Origin: an uncultured Paracoccaceae bacterium
Lineage (GTDB): Bacteria > Pseudomonadota > Alphaproteobacteria > Rhodobacterales > Rhodobacteraceae
Length of the DNA stretch: 64,000 nucleotides
Assembly (NCBI GenBank): GCA_947493255.1
Contig: CANLQK010000005.1
Span: 213,078 to 277,077 of the forward strand
Direction: 5' to 3'
Shown here: positions 1 through 8,727 of the stretch, one piece after another
Numbering within the stretch: the stretch's first letter is position 1
Layout of the letters: each line of letters opens with the position of its first letter
Made by a program: the position numbers and the translations under genes
Notes under the pieces: generated by a model
Database searches by the model: none
What the model saw: the letters and a program-made list of their open reading frames with translations, nothing else
Told to the model about the DNA's origin: nothing

Positions 1-753
1 TAGGTAGCTAAACCCTAATTCCTCGAACAACGTGCCGCCCACGGTCATGCATTTCAGCATCTCCTTGGCTCTCCGCGCACCCTCTTGGAAAGGTTCCGGC
101 AAAAACGAAACCGCGCCCTTGGCTGCGGCCTTTAGTTCCTGAAACGGCGCGCCCGCATATAAGCGCGATAAATACGACGACATCGCGCCCACAGGTGGGG
201 CAATCGACATCTCATTGTCGTTCAAAATCACGATCAATCGTTTGCCCAAATGGCCCGCATTGTTCATCGCCTCATAGGCCATACCTGCCGACATGGACCC
301 ATCACCGATGATCGCAATTGCATCGCCGCCTTCGCCACCCAAATCACGGGCAACGGCAAACCCCAAGGCCGCAGAAATCGACGTGCTCGAATGGGCGGCC
401 CCAAAACAATCGTATGGGGATTCAGACCGTTTCGTGAACCCGCTCAACCCGTCCTTTTGGCGCAAAGTACGAATACGGTCGCGGCGGCCCGTCAAAATCT
501 TGTGCGGATAGCACTGGTGCGACACATCCCAAATTATCTTGTCTTTCGGGGCATCAAACACCGCATGCAAGGCCACTGTCATTTCAACCACGCCAAGCCC
601 AGCGCCCAAATGGCCACCCGTCTCGGACACCGCCGAAATCGTCTCCGCGCGCAGCTCATCAGCCAGTGTCGACAGCTGAGCATCGCTCAACCCGTTTAGG
701 TCACTCGGCAGATCAATCTGATCCAACGTCGGGGTATGTGGTCGATCAACCAT
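1..753 (-). CDS. dxs: 1-deoxy-D-xylulose-5-phosphate synthase, N-terminal part (cut by window edge)
   Basis: Thiamine-diphosphate enzyme that condenses pyruvate and glyceraldehyde 3-phosphate, the first step of the non-mevalonate isoprenoid pathway. The 251 visible codons stay open from the ATG at 753 to the window start. They read as the start of DXS: a PSDLNGLS stretch at about residues 17-24, [16 protein letters not shown] at about 45-60, then [12 protein letters not shown] and the cofactor-binding core [18 protein letters not shown]. The family is about 640 residues, so roughly 390 C-terminal residues lie to the left of the window. ispA ends 16 bp upstream of the start on the same strand, so the two isoprenoid genes are probably co-transcribed. 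Confidence 0.95.
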   Translation of the reverse strand, partial: MVDRPHTPTLDQIDLPSDLNGLSDAQLSTLADELRAETISAVSETGGHLGAGLGVVEMTVALHAVFDAPKDKIIWDVSHQCYPHKILTGRRDRIRTLRQKDGLSGFTKRSESPYDCFGAAHSSTSISAALGFAVARDLGGEGGDAIAIIGDGSMSAGMAYEAMNNAGHLGKRLIVILNDNEMSIAPPVGAMSSYLSRLYAGAPFQELKAAAKGAVSFLPEPFQEGARRAKEMLKCMTVGGTLFEELGFSYL

Positions 754-769
754 AAGCCTAGACTTTCCT

Positions 770-1633
770 TTAATGCGTTCGCGTAATCACAAATCGCGCG
801 GCCTCTTTCAAGGTCTCCGCATCCTCTCCATAACACGACAAAGCATCACATGCCTCGTCGACCAATTGCCGCGCCCGCAGTTTGGCCGCATCTAGGCCCA
901 GCAACGACACAAACGTGGCCTTCCCTGCACCGGCGTCTTTTCCAACAGCCTTCCCAACGGTGGCCTCATCGCCTTCAACATCCAGAACGTCATCCGCGAT
1001 TTGAAACGCAAGCCCAAGCGCATCAGCGTACCGTCCCAACTCTTCAGAATGCTCACCCGCCAATTGCGGCCCCGCAGTACCTGACCACCGGATCAAAGCA
1101 CCGGTTTTCCCGCTTTGCAGATAGGTGATTTGCTTCAACGTCAACGGCTCCGAAGCAGTCTCGGCTTCGATGTCCATCATCTGCCCTCTCACCATAAATC
1201 GCGCCGCCATCGCTAGGGTCTTTGTCGTTTCGGCCCTGTGTGGCCCCATGCTGTGGTGCAACATCATCTCGAACGCCATAGATTGCAGCGCATCCCCCGC
1301 CAGCACGGCCGTCGCCTCGTCCCACTTTTTGTGAACCGTCGGAAGCCCGCGCCGCAGATCATCATCATCCATGCACGGCAAGTCATCATGCACCAGCGAA
1401 TAGGCATGGATACATTCGATAGCAAAGGCTGCCCGCTCTGCAATTTGGCGTTCCACCCCGTGCAACCGTGACGATTCAAGCACCAAAAACGCCCGCAAGG
1501 CTTTGCCCCCATGCAACGCATGGCTCATCGCTTTTGAAAGGTCTTCCGCATCCGGCGTCACGATCAAACCGCGGCTTGTCCACGTCCTCAGAACATCCTG
1601 TGCGTCTTTCAGGGCGGCCTTAAAATCAGCCAT
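770..1633 (-). CDS. ispA: Polyprenyl (geranyl/farnesyl) diphosphate synthase
   Basis: Trans-isoprenyl diphosphate synthase that elongates allylic diphosphates with isopentenyl diphosphate. Both aspartate-rich metal-binding motifs are visible: [14 protein letters not shown] in the first half and QIADDVLD in the second, with the expected [10 protein letters not shown] stretch after them. The chosen start ([11 protein letters not shown] at 1633) gives 287 residues, the usual IspA length. A longer reading from 1672 would add 13 residues lying inside xseB and is less likely. The start overlaps the end of xseB by 8 bp and dxs follows 16 bp after the stop. Whether the main product is C15 or C20 cannot be told from the sequence by eye. 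Confidence 0.93.
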   Translation of the reverse strand: MADFKAALKDAQDVLRTWTSRGLIVTPDAEDLSKAMSHALHGGKALRAFLVLESSRLHGVERQIAERAAFAIECIHAYSLVHDDLPCMDDDDLRRGLPTVHKKWDEATAVLAGDALQSMAFEMMLHHSMGPHRAETTKTLAMAARFMVRGQMMDIEAETASEPLTLKQITYLQSGKTGALIRWSGTAGPQLAGEHSEELGRYADALGLAFQIADDVLDVEGDEATVGKAVGKDAGAGKATFVSLLGLDAAKLRARQLVDEACDALSCYGEDAETLKEAARFVITRTH

Positions 1634-1856
1634 CCAGCGGTGCCGTCCCGACCGGCTGGCCGTCACCGTCAAGCGTCAGCTTCGCAACCTTCTCTTCAGC
1701 TTCTTTCAGTTTCGCCTCACAACGTTTCTTCAACGCCGCACCGCGTTCATACAGCTCGATGGATTTGTCCAAAGGCACTTCACCGCGTTCCAACTGCCCA
1801 ACGACGGTCTCCAGCTCGCGCAACGCGTCTTCAAAACTCATCTCATTGACGTCCAT
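1626..1856 (-). CDS. xseB: Exodeoxyribonuclease VII small subunit
   Basis: Small subunit of the XseAB nuclease that degrades single-stranded DNA. The 76-residue protein has the XseB signature: SFEDALRELETVVGQLE at the N terminus, then a predicted helical hairpin with LYERGAALKKRCEAKL. The ATG at 1856 shares bases with the TGA of the upstream deacetylase-family gene; a GTG three bases earlier (1859) is an alternative start. The tail is acidic and loosely conserved, as usual. The gene lies between the deacetylase-family gene and ispA in a tightly packed minus-strand operon. xseA is not in the window. Confidence 0.92.
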   Translation of the reverse strand: MDVNEMSFEDALRELETVVGQLERGEVPLDKSIELYERGAALKKRCEAKLKEAEEKVAKLTLDGDGQPVGTAPLDG

Positions 1857-2782
1857 CACGACCGCCCCCGCTTCTCTAATACTTCCACATGCGCACGTGC
1901 CGCTCGGCCCAGCGCGTCCAAGTCATATCCACCTTCCAGCGCCGACACCACCCGACCAGAACAATGCGCATCCGCCAAATCACACAACCGCGATGTCACC
2001 CACGCAAAATCTTCGTCCACCAATTCCATATTCGCCAATGGATCATCCGCATGTGCATCAAATCCTGCGGAAATCAGCAGAAGTTCAGGTTTGAACGCCT
2101 CTACCCGTGGAAACACCTGCGCTTCATAAGCTGCGCGAAACGCTGCCGAACCAGCACCAACTGCCAAAGGCACGTTCAACACATTCCCCACACCGGTTTC
2201 ATGCGCCGCACCCGTACCGGGCCACAACGGCGACTGATGGCTCGAACAAAACAAAATCCGGTCGTCATCTTCCACCAAGTCCTGCGTGCCATTCCCATGA
2301 TGCACATCAAAATCCACAATCGCGACGCGCTTTAACCCGTGAAACTCCAGCGCATGTTTCGCCGCCACAGCAACCGACCCGAAAAAACAAAACCCCATCG
2401 CCGTTTCACGTTCCGCGTGATGCCCAGGTGGTCGTACCGCCGCAAAGGCATTGTGCGCATCACCTGCCATCACCAAATCAACAGCCCGCACCACTCCGCC
2501 AGCCGCGCGGTACGCAGCCTCTAACGTGCCAACTGACATATGGGTATCCGCATCCAAAGACCGCCAACCCTCTGCAGGAACCGCCGCCTCGATCTCGTCC
2601 AAATGATGTTGGGAATGGCACCGCAGCAAATCATCTGCCGCCGCCATAGGTGCTGCGACCTGCGTTAAACCCAGCCCATCCAATGCGCCCAACACAGCGT
2701 CCAACCGTGCCACCTGCTCAGGATGTCCGGGCGGGGTTACGTGATCGTAACAGGCCTTATGTGTAATCAACGCGGTCGTCAT
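1856..2782 (-). CDS. Histone deacetylase / acetylpolyamine amidohydrolase family protein
   Basis: Zinc-dependent deacetylase fold of 308 residues. The catalytic landmarks are present: RPPGHHAE at about 117-124 (paired histidines), DFDVHHGNGT at about 157-166 (zinc-binding Asp and His), SAGFDAH further on (second zinc Asp), and a C-terminal EGGYDLDALG. Bacterial members of this family deacetylate acetylpolyamines or other small N-acetyl compounds, so histone is a family name and not a substrate claim. The gene overlaps xseB and is 53 bp downstream of petR. Substrate is unknown. Confidence 0.9.
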   Translation of the reverse strand: MTTALITHKACYDHVTPPGHPEQVARLDAVLGALDGLGLTQVAAPMAAADDLLRCHSQHHLDEIEAAVPAEGWRSLDADTHMSVGTLEAAYRAAGGVVRAVDLVMAGDAHNAFAAVRPPGHHAERETAMGFCFFGSVAVAAKHALEFHGLKRVAIVDFDVHHGNGTQDLVEDDDRILFCSSHQSPLWPGTGAAHETGVGNVLNVPLAVGAGSAAFRAAYEAQVFPRVEAFKPELLLISAGFDAHADDPLANMELVDEDFAWVTSRLCDLADAHCSGRVVSALEGGYDLDALGRAARAHVEVLEKRGRS

Positions 2783-2835
2783 GTCACGCCACCCAAATTT
2801 CGTTGTCTCAAAGTTTCACAGCCAAACTGGCAGGC

Positions 2836-3534
2836 TTAGTCCGGTGCCAGCATGTAGCCAGCCCCGCGGACAGTCTGCAAATACCGTGGCTGTTTCGGAT
2901 CTTCTTCCAACTTGCGCCGCAACCGCGTGATCTGAACATCCACCGCGCGTTCCTGCGCCTGTCCACCAGCACGCCCTAACTTTTCGACCAAATCTGTTCG
3001 GCTCAATGCCTCTGCGGGGGTCGCCGAAAAGATACGCATCAGCTGCACTTCTGTCGCCGTCAACCGCACCAAATCTTCGCCGCGCCACAACTCAGCCCGT
3101 TCCATGTCATACCGCAAAGGCCCTAAATGAAGCACCTTGGGCACATCCCGTTCCGCCTCAGACGGGGGCACGCGGCGCAAAATTGAATTGATCCGCAACA
3201 ACAGCTCTTTGGGTTCAAACGGTTTTGCCAGATAATCATCCGCACCCGCTTCCAAACCTGCAATTCGATCGCTCGTTTCGGCTTTGGCCGTTAACAGCAG
3301 AATTGGGGTATCCCGTTCTTTGCGCAAGTCACCGCACAGCGACACGCCGTCTTCCCCTGGCATCATCACATCCAAAACGATCAGATCAAAATCCAACCCA
3401 GACAAAACGCGCCGTGCGTGGGCGGCATCACGTGCTGCTGTCACCAGGAACCCGTTACGCACAAGAAACTTCTGCAACAAAACACGAATGCGTTCATCAT
3501 CATCAACAATCAGCAAATGTGGTTGATCGTGCAT
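2836..3534 (-). CDS. petR: OmpR-family response regulator (PetR-like)
   Basis: Two-component response regulator of 232 residues. The receiver domain covers residues 1-120, with the acidic pair D11-D12, phosphoacceptor D55 in LIVLDVMMPGEDG, and the conserved Lys in DYLAKPF. The C-terminal winged helix has VDVQITRLRRKLEEDP, and the protein ends with the typical RGAGYML. The pairing with a MarR-type gene 6 bp upstream, beside ilvE, matches the petP-petR arrangement known from Rhodobacter capsulatus, where PetR is needed for cytochrome bc1 expression. No histidine kinase is adjacent. The symbol is assigned by sequence feel and by the petP neighbour; the bc1 genes themselves are not in this window. 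Confidence 0.82.
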   Translation of the reverse strand: MHDQPHLLIVDDDERIRVLLQKFLVRNGFLVTAARDAAHARRVLSGLDFDLIVLDVMMPGEDGVSLCGDLRKERDTPILLLTAKAETSDRIAGLEAGADDYLAKPFEPKELLLRINSILRRVPPSEAERDVPKVLHLGPLRYDMERAELWRGEDLVRLTATEVQLMRIFSATPAEALSRTDLVEKLGRAGGQAQERAVDVQITRLRRKLEEDPKQPRYLQTVRGAGYMLAPD

Positions 3535-3540
3535 CTCGGC

Positions 3541-4044
3541 CTACCCCTTCAAATCTTTCAACGCGGCATAGCGCCGTGCACTTTCGTCATCCATCATCGC
3601 TTCCAACACCTGCCGAAACCCTCTCACCGCTTCCGGTCCAGCATTGCGATACGCAGCCCGCATTCTGTCCCGTTGTGCATCCGAAAGCTTGCGTTCCAAT
3701 TCCTCACCGGCATCCGTCAAAAACAGATGCCGCTCCCTCTTGTCGCGCTTACCGACCTCACTGCGCACCAAACCATCCTCAACCAATGCCCGCAATACTC
3801 GGTTCAACGATTGTTTGGTTACGCCAAGTATCGCCAACAGGTTATTCACCGTCGTACCGGGGGATCTATTGATAAAATGGATCGCGCGGTGGTGCGCCCG
3901 CCCATACGCTAGATCTTCCAAAATTCGGTCAGGGTCCGCCGTGAAACCACGGTAGGCGAAAAACATCGCCTCGATCCCTTTGCGCAATTGCGCATCCGTC
4001 AAGAACAGGAGGGCATTGCCGCTGTCATTTGCGCCGTTTTCCAT
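3541..4044 (-). CDS. petP: MarR-family transcriptional regulator (PetP-like)
   Basis: A 167-residue winged-helix protein of the MarR type. The DNA-binding core reads TVNNLLAILGVTKQSLNRVL followed by the wing LVRSEVGKRDKRERHLFLTD, and helices that would form a dimer interface lie on both sides. The ATG at 4044 is preceded by GGAG. It is the first gene of the petP-petR pair, with 6 bp between them, and is divergent from ilvE across 149 bp. By family it should bind a pseudo-palindromic operator, but no clear one is visible in 4045-4193. Confidence 0.85.
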   Translation of the reverse strand: MENGANDSGNALLFLTDAQLRKGIEAMFFAYRGFTADPDRILEDLAYGRAHHRAIHFINRSPGTTVNNLLAILGVTKQSLNRVLRALVEDGLVRSEVGKRDKRERHLFLTDAGEELERKLSDAQRDRMRAAYRNAGPEAVRGFRQVLEAMMDDESARRYAALKDLKG

Positions 4045-4193
4045 GGGTTACTCCGTCTGCCTTGCCGCCACAATACGTCAGCTTTATTGACATTCCAAGC
4101 GACCATAGGTATCGAATCGCAGGTTTGACGCAACAAAATGACCGTATCGGACCTATAGTGATAACTTTCGAAAATTAGGGTGGGAGGCTCGGC

Positions 4194-5063
4194 ATGTCGG
4201 GTTCATATGCAGATCAAGACGGAAAAATCTGGATGGACGGCCAATTGGTCGACTGGCGTTCAGCGCAGGTCCACGTTCTGACACACGCAATGCACTACGC
4301 GTCTTCTGTGTTTGAAGGCGAACGTTGCTACAACGGCAAAATCTTCCTCAGCCGCGAACACTCCGAACGTCTCCACTTCTCCGCCGGTGAATTGGACTTC
4401 CAAATCCCTTACACAATCGACGAAATCGAAGCCGCCAAACAGCAGGTCATCACCGAAAACGGCCTAACAGACGCCTACGTGCGCGCTGTTGCATGGCGCG
4501 GTGCCGGCGAAGACATGGGCGTCGCCTCTGCCCGCAACCCTGTTCACCTCGCCATCGCTGCATGGGAATGGGGCAACTACTACGGTGACGCGAAATTCAA
4601 AGGCGCGAAAATCGACATCGCGAAATGGAAACGCCCATCCCCCGAAACAATTCCTGTGCACGCCAAGGCCGCCGGCCTTTACATGATCTGCACAACCTCC
4701 AAACACGCCGCCGAAGCCAAAGGCTGCTCAGACGCGCTGTTCATGGATTACCGCGGCTACGTTGCTGAATGCACCGGCGCGAACATCTTCTTCGTCAAAG
4801 ACGGCGAGGTCCACACACCCAAGGCTGACGTCTTCCTCAACGGGTTGACCCGTCAAACGGTCATCAAACGTCTGCAATCCAAAGGCATCACCGTAAACGA
4901 ACGCATCATCATGCCCGAAGAACTCGAAGGGTTCGAACAGTGCTGGCTCACCGGCACCGCGGCCGAAGTCACCCCCGTTGGCCAAATCGGTGACTACAAC
5001 TTCGAAGTCGGCGCCCTGTGCAAAGACATCGCCGAAGACTACGAAAAACTGGTACGCGCATAA
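4194..5063 (+). CDS. ilvE: Branched-chain amino acid aminotransferase
   Basis: PLP-dependent fold-type IV transaminase that makes or degrades valine, leucine and isoleucine using glutamate/2-oxoglutarate. Residues in place: the PLP lysine K158 in VHAKAAGLYM, the E192 of AECTGANIFF, and a C-terminal TGTAAEVTPVGQIGDYNF phosphate-binding region. Length 289 is normal. The ATG follows GGGAGG at a good distance. The gene stands alone, divergent from petP and convergent with the small minus-strand gene that ends at 5120. The 149-bp upstream gap presumably carries both divergent promoters; I see no leader peptide rich in branched-chain codons, so attenuation control is not indicated. Confidence 0.95.
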   Translation: MSGSYADQDGKIWMDGQLVDWRSAQVHVLTHAMHYASSVFEGERCYNGKIFLSREHSERLHFSAGELDFQIPYTIDEIEAAKQQVITENGLTDAYVRAVAWRGAGEDMGVASARNPVHLAIAAWEWGNYYGDAKFKGAKIDIAKWKRPSPETIPVHAKAAGLYMICTTSKHAAEAKGCSDALFMDYRGYVAECTGANIFFVKDGEVHTPKADVFLNGLTRQTVIKRLQSKGITVNERIIMPEELEGFEQCWLTGTAAEVTPVGQIGDYNFEVGALCKDIAEDYEKLVRA

Positions 5064-5071
5064 CGCATTAG

Positions 5072-5120
5072 GGCTGCAGGGTGGGCACGCTCGTCGTCAG
5101 ACAGCGGGGCCACCCCAGCC
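5072..5120. terminator. Possible bidirectional terminator hairpin between convergent genes
   Basis: GGCTG-CA-GGGTGG at 5072-5084 pairs with CCACCC-CAGCC at 5110-5120, with a two-base bulge and a loop of about 25 bases. It sits just between the ilvE stop and the stop of the convergent gene. There is no T-run on either strand, so it is only a weak terminator candidate. Confidence 0.4.
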
Positions 5121-5548
5121 TACCAAAACTTCCACCACGGTTTTCTTAACTCACCTGAATCGTGGCCGTCCGCATCCGGAAAATCTGGATAGCCCGCCGT
5201 GCCATCGGCATCGTAGTGTTCTCCGTCATCTCCAATCAAAACAGCAGACAGCGTAACGCTTAACGCATGCATCTTTTTGATCGCCTTTGGTGCCGGGTTT
5301 TTTCCAACAATATTTCCTTCGAACATGTGAAACCACATGCGCACATCCCCATCTGGGGCCAACCAAACCGCCATCGTCGGATCCTGCGCCACGAGCTGGC
5401 TCCCACCCGGCAAATCGGCAACGGCCTCGCTGCGCATTTCCATCTCTGGATCAGCCCCTACCAAGGCGACCCATTCTTCCATCTCGATTTCCGGACCATG
5501 TTCATCAAACCACTCTTCTTTCCGAGTGATATACAAATTGTATCCCAA
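5120..5548 (-). CDS. Conserved-looking acidic hypothetical protein
   Basis: Not assigned to a named family. The 142-residue soluble protein begins with GYNLYITRKEEWFDEHG, is rich in Asp and Glu (EIEMEEWVALVGADPEMEM), contains a tryptophan-bearing strand-like centre, and ends in a basic-aromatic tail LRKPWWKFW. No signal peptide or membrane segment is seen. I take the TTG at 5548 as start because it falls one base after the stop of the EamA gene and because the region further upstream (to 5608) lies inside that gene and looks non-native. Translational coupling to the transporter gene is likely. Function unknown. Confidence 0.72.
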   Translation of the reverse strand: MGYNLYITRKEEWFDEHGPEIEMEEWVALVGADPEMEMRSEAVADLPGGSQLVAQDPTMAVWLAPDGDVRMWFHMFEGNIVGKNPAPKAIKKMHALSVTLSAVLIGDDGEHYDADGTAGYPDFPDADGHDSGELRKPWWKFW

Positions 5549-5549
5549 T

Positions 5550-6482
5550 CTACTGTAACCCCTTCGCCTTAACCTTCCGCCGCGCGGTCTCGTCTCGGCC
5601 CAGCGCACGTTCGCGCAGCACGATGATCACACCGGCCCCGATCACAAAACACGCCCCGATCAGCGTGCCCCATGTGGGAACTTCATCAAACCAGATCAGC
5701 CCGATCACAATCGACCACAGCATCGAAACATAGGTGAACGGCGCCAACACGCCTGCATCTGCATAACGGTAACTGGACGTCAGCAAGATCTGCCCCAGCC
5801 CGCCTACAACGCCCGCCCCAATCAACAACGTAGCCTCGTTTAAAGTGGGCCAAACCCACCCAAACGGCACAGTCAGCAAGGATAACGTGGCAGAGGTGAC
5901 AGAAAACCAAAACACAATCGCTGTGGTGCTTTCGGTGCCCGACATCCCCTTAACCCATACCTGCGCCAGCGCCGCCAAACAGGCCGATCCCAATGTCAAA
6001 AACGCGCCCAGCGCCGCAGTCGAACCAAGGCCAACACTCAAACTCGGGGCGACAATAATAATCACGCCCACAAACCCCATGGCCACCGCCGCGATCCGTA
6101 TCAGGCGAAACCGCTCGCCCAACATCAGTGCCGCCAAAACCACCATGATGATCGGGGTCATAAATCGAATGGCCGTGACTTCTGGCAGGGGCAAGTATTT
6201 TAGCCCTGCAAACCCAAGCCCCATCGCGCAGGATCCAACAATCCCACGCACCGCATGATTGCGAACAGACGCCGTGCGAATACCCGCGCGAACACCCCCA
6301 TGGGTCATCAACCAAATCAACAAAATCGGCATCGCCCAAACACTGCGGAAAAACATCGCCTCACCCGCAGGGACGCGATCCGCCGCCTTGATAAACGCGC
6401 TCATCACAGTGAACACCGTTACAGCCGACATCATATAGAAAACACCGCGCATCACGGTCGAAGGATGGGAACTCATACCCAA
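5550..6482 (-). CDS. DMT-superfamily EamA transporter
   Basis: Inner-membrane protein of 310 residues with about ten hydrophobic segments in two repeats, the EamA-pair layout. Clear segments include GVFYMMSAVTVFTVMSAF near residue 11, PIIMVVLAALMLG near 110, and GACFVIGAGVIIVL at the C terminus. The conserved glutamate-tipped loops (LGERF and FDEVP) are present after helices 4 and 9. Members export or import amino acids, nucleosides or other small metabolites; the substrate cannot be inferred. It heads a two-gene unit with the small acidic protein downstream. Confidence 0.9.
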   Translation of the reverse strand: MGMSSHPSTVMRGVFYMMSAVTVFTVMSAFIKAADRVPAGEAMFFRSVWAMPILLIWLMTHGGVRAGIRTASVRNHAVRGIVGSCAMGLGFAGLKYLPLPEVTAIRFMTPIIMVVLAALMLGERFRLIRIAAVAMGFVGVIIIVAPSLSVGLGSTAALGAFLTLGSACLAALAQVWVKGMSGTESTTAIVFWFSVTSATLSLLTVPFGWVWPTLNEATLLIGAGVVGGLGQILLTSSYRYADAGVLAPFTYVSMLWSIVIGLIWFDEVPTWGTLIGACFVIGAGVIIVLRERALGRDETARRKVKAKGLQ

Positions 6483-6495
6483 TGCTTACGCCTGC

Positions 6496-7596
6496 TTACT
6501 GACCAGCGCCACCTACAGGTTGTATCCGTACAATATTTGCATCAGGCGCATCGATCAGAACAAGAACGCTGCCGTCGGGCAGAACCTCCAAATCCCGAAC
6601 TCGGCCAATGTCAGTCAGTAACCTCTCTTCACCAACCACACGGCCATTTCCCAATTTCAATCGAACGACAGCACCAGGGTTTAGCGACGAAACCAACAAA
6701 TCCCCCCGCCACGGCGCAAACGATGCATCGCGTGGGTAGGCAACCATGCCGCCCGGCGCAATCACCGGATCCCAATAATACACCGGTTGTTCGAACCCAC
6801 TGACCACGGCAACGCCGCCGCCCACATCAGACCCATTGTAATTGATCCCATAGGAAATGACCGGCCAGCCGTAATTCAAACCCTGTTCAGGCCGGTTCAG
6901 CTCATCCCCGCCTCGAGGCCCATGTTCCATCGTCCAAAGCGTGCCATCCCGAACAACAGCCCCCTGCACATTGCGATGCCCTGTCGACCAAACAGACACT
7001 GTTTCACCATCAAACCACAGAACCTTGCCAATCGTGTTGTCTTCCTGCGCCAGCTCCGGCGCACCCCGATCTCCGGTGGTAATCCAAGCACCCCCATCAG
7101 CGGGGATGATCCGACTGCCAAAATGCTGACCCGACCGCTGCGCAGGGGATTGCACAAAAATCTCTTCAACCTGCGTCAACGCATTGCCCTGCAAGACACC
7201 GCGCGCCGCCGCCGTCGCAACGCCCCCACGCACGCGTTTTGCATAGGTCCAATAGATCATCCCATCGGGTCCAGCCGCGATATCAAGCATCCCGCCTTGT
7301 CGCACAGCCTCAACCTCGGGAAATCCACTCACCTCCCCTAACCGGCTCCCGTCGGCTCCGATCATCTGAATCGCACCACCCTTTTCAGTGACCAAAAACC
7401 GTCCATCCGGCAGCGCCGCAATCCCCCAAGGGAAATCCAATCCGCGCGCAAAAACGCTCACCTCAATATCGGTCGCCGCCAAGGCAGGCGCGCGGGTCTG
7501 ATATTCAAATGCCGGGTCGAACGATGAATTGGGCGCCCCCTGTTCCACCTGCGCAAAACCCACCACCGGAAGAACACAGAACAAAAATCGCCACAT
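6496..7596 (-). CDS. PQQ-dependent aldose sugar dehydrogenase-like, periplasmic
   Basis: Soluble beta-propeller oxidoreductase of the glucose/sorbosone dehydrogenase family (366 residues). A signal peptide of about 16 residues (MWRFLFCVLPVVGFAQ) precedes the mature chain. Family marks: LDFPWGIAALPDGRFLVTEK, then GMLDIAAGPDG, then TMEHGPRGGDELN with the catalytic-type His, and a late NYGWPVISYG. The start at 7596 is preceded by GGAGAG and lies outside queG; an upstream in-frame start inside queG is rejected. Members oxidise aldoses and pass electrons to the respiratory chain. PQQ synthesis genes are not in the window. Physiological substrate is not deducible. Confidence 0.88.
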   Translation of the reverse strand: MWRFLFCVLPVVGFAQVEQGAPNSSFDPAFEYQTRAPALAATDIEVSVFARGLDFPWGIAALPDGRFLVTEKGGAIQMIGADGSRLGEVSGFPEVEAVRQGGMLDIAAGPDGMIYWTYAKRVRGGVATAAARGVLQGNALTQVEEIFVQSPAQRSGQHFGSRIIPADGGAWITTGDRGAPELAQEDNTIGKVLWFDGETVSVWSTGHRNVQGAVVRDGTLWTMEHGPRGGDELNRPEQGLNYGWPVISYGINYNGSDVGGGVAVVSGFEQPVYYWDPVIAPGGMVAYPRDASFAPWRGDLLVSSLNPGAVVRLKLGNGRVVGEERLLTDIGRVRDLEVLPDGSVLVLIDAPDANIVRIQPVGGAGQ

Positions 7597-7606
7597 CACA
7601 TCTCTC

Positions 7607-8635
7607 CTATAATCGCGCGACGGCCCATCGCGCAGCATCCGCAACCTCAGGTGCCGGATCATCGATCAACCCCACCGCCACATCTTTCAACGTGGCATCG
7701 CCGGAATTGCCCACCGCATATAACACATTGCGCACAAACCGGTCCCGCCCGATCCGCTTGATCGGGCTGCCTGAAAACATGGCGCGAAATGCCCCGTCGT
7801 CCAGCCCCGCCAAATCCCGCAGCGACGGGGCAACCAAATCTTCGCGCGCGGCATAGCGTATCTCGGTGGCCTCAACCGCGAACTTATTCCACGGGCAGGC
7901 CGCCAAACAATCATCGCACCCGTAAATCCGGTTACCCATCTTGGCGCGCAAATCCTCAGGAACAGGCCCCTTATGTTCGATCGTCAGGTAGGAAATGCAC
8001 CGCCGCGCATCCAATTGGTACGGCGCAGGAAAGGCATCCGTCGGGCAAATATCCAAACAGGCCGTGCACGACCCGCAGTTTTCAACACCAGCCTGATCCG
8101 GCTCCAACTCAGCGGTGGTAAAAATCGCACCGATGAAAAACCAGTTCCCCAACTCTCGGCTGAGCAGGTTTGTGTGCTTCCCTTGCCAGCCTAACCCGGC
8201 TGCGGCCGCCAATGGTTTTTCCATCACAGGTGCCGTGTCCACAAACACCTTGATCTCGCACCCTGCATCCTCAACCAACCAGCGTCCGACACGTTTCAAC
8301 CGCTTCTTCACGATGTCATGGTAATCGCGGTTTTGCGCATAAACAGACACTGCTGCGCGATCCCGCTGCTTCAAAACCTCCAGCGGATCGTGCTCCGGCG
8401 TATAGGGTTCGGCCAACATCACAACGGATCGCGCCTCGGGCCATAACGCGGCCGGATCGGACCGCCACGTCATGCGTTCCTCCATCCACCCCATCTGCCC
8501 ATGGCGGCCTTCTTCAACAAAGGTTGCCAATCGATCCGGCAACTGCGGCACCGCATCAGGGCGACACACGCCAAAAGATGCAAACCCCTCTGCCAAGGCC
8601 TTCGCTTTCAACCGGTCTTTCAATGTTTCAGACAT
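7607..8635 (-). CDS. queG: Epoxyqueuosine reductase
   Basis: Cobalamin- and Fe-S-dependent enzyme for the last step of queuosine synthesis in tRNA. It has 342 residues, the usual size. Two ferredoxin-like cluster motifs are visible: [16 protein letters not shown] and the second set [12 protein letters not shown] with [18 protein letters not shown]-like C-terminal stretch ([19 protein letters not shown]) follows, as in the full-length form. The stop falls 10 bp before the sugar dehydrogenase start, so the two may share a transcript, though their functions are unrelated. The start at 8635 is preceded by the hairpin-rich spacer 8660-8720. Confidence 0.95.
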   Translation of the reverse strand: MSETLKDRLKAKALAEGFASFGVCRPDAVPQLPDRLATFVEEGRHGQMGWMEERMTWRSDPAALWPEARSVVMLAEPYTPEHDPLEVLKQRDRAAVSVYAQNRDYHDIVKKRLKRVGRWLVEDAGCEIKVFVDTAPVMEKPLAAAAGLGWQGKHTNLLSRELGNWFFIGAIFTTAELEPDQAGVENCGSCTACLDICPTDAFPAPYQLDARRCISYLTIEHKGPVPEDLRAKMGNRIYGCDDCLAACPWNKFAVEATEIRYAAREDLVAPSLRDLAGLDDGAFRAMFSGSPIKRIGRDRFVRNVLYAVGNSGDATLKDVAVGLIDDPAPEVADAARWAVARL

Positions 8636-8659
8636 CGAACGAACCGCTTTGTTGGTTCA

Positions 8660-8720
8660 CAAATATTTTGGGGGTCTGGGGGTGAAACCCCCAGCTTATC
8701 GGATGAGCATCGCTCATTCG
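8660..8720. repeat. Intergenic double-hairpin element downstream of the GST gene
   Basis: Two adjacent perfect stems: CTGGGGGT-GAA-ACCCCCAG at 8676-8694 and ATGAGC-ATC-GCTCAT at 8703-8717. On the minus strand they follow the GST stop at 8728 and are followed by ACCCCC and AAAATATTTG, so the element can act as the GST terminator. The design, a G/C-run stem next to a second stem and an A/T-rich edge, resembles dispersed intergenic elements I associate with Roseobacter genomes; only one copy is in this window, so repeat status is inferred. Confidence 0.5.
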
Positions 8721-8727
8721 AACCAAT

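Noticed and set aside
3225..3872. 215-codon plus-strand frame opposite petR and petP
   Set aside because: Pro/His/Arg-rich antisense translation with no family resemblance; both opposite genes are well supported.
4045..4193. Possible attenuator or riboswitch before ilvE
   Set aside because: No leader frame with branched-chain codons, no terminator and no recognisable aptamer in the 149-bp gap.
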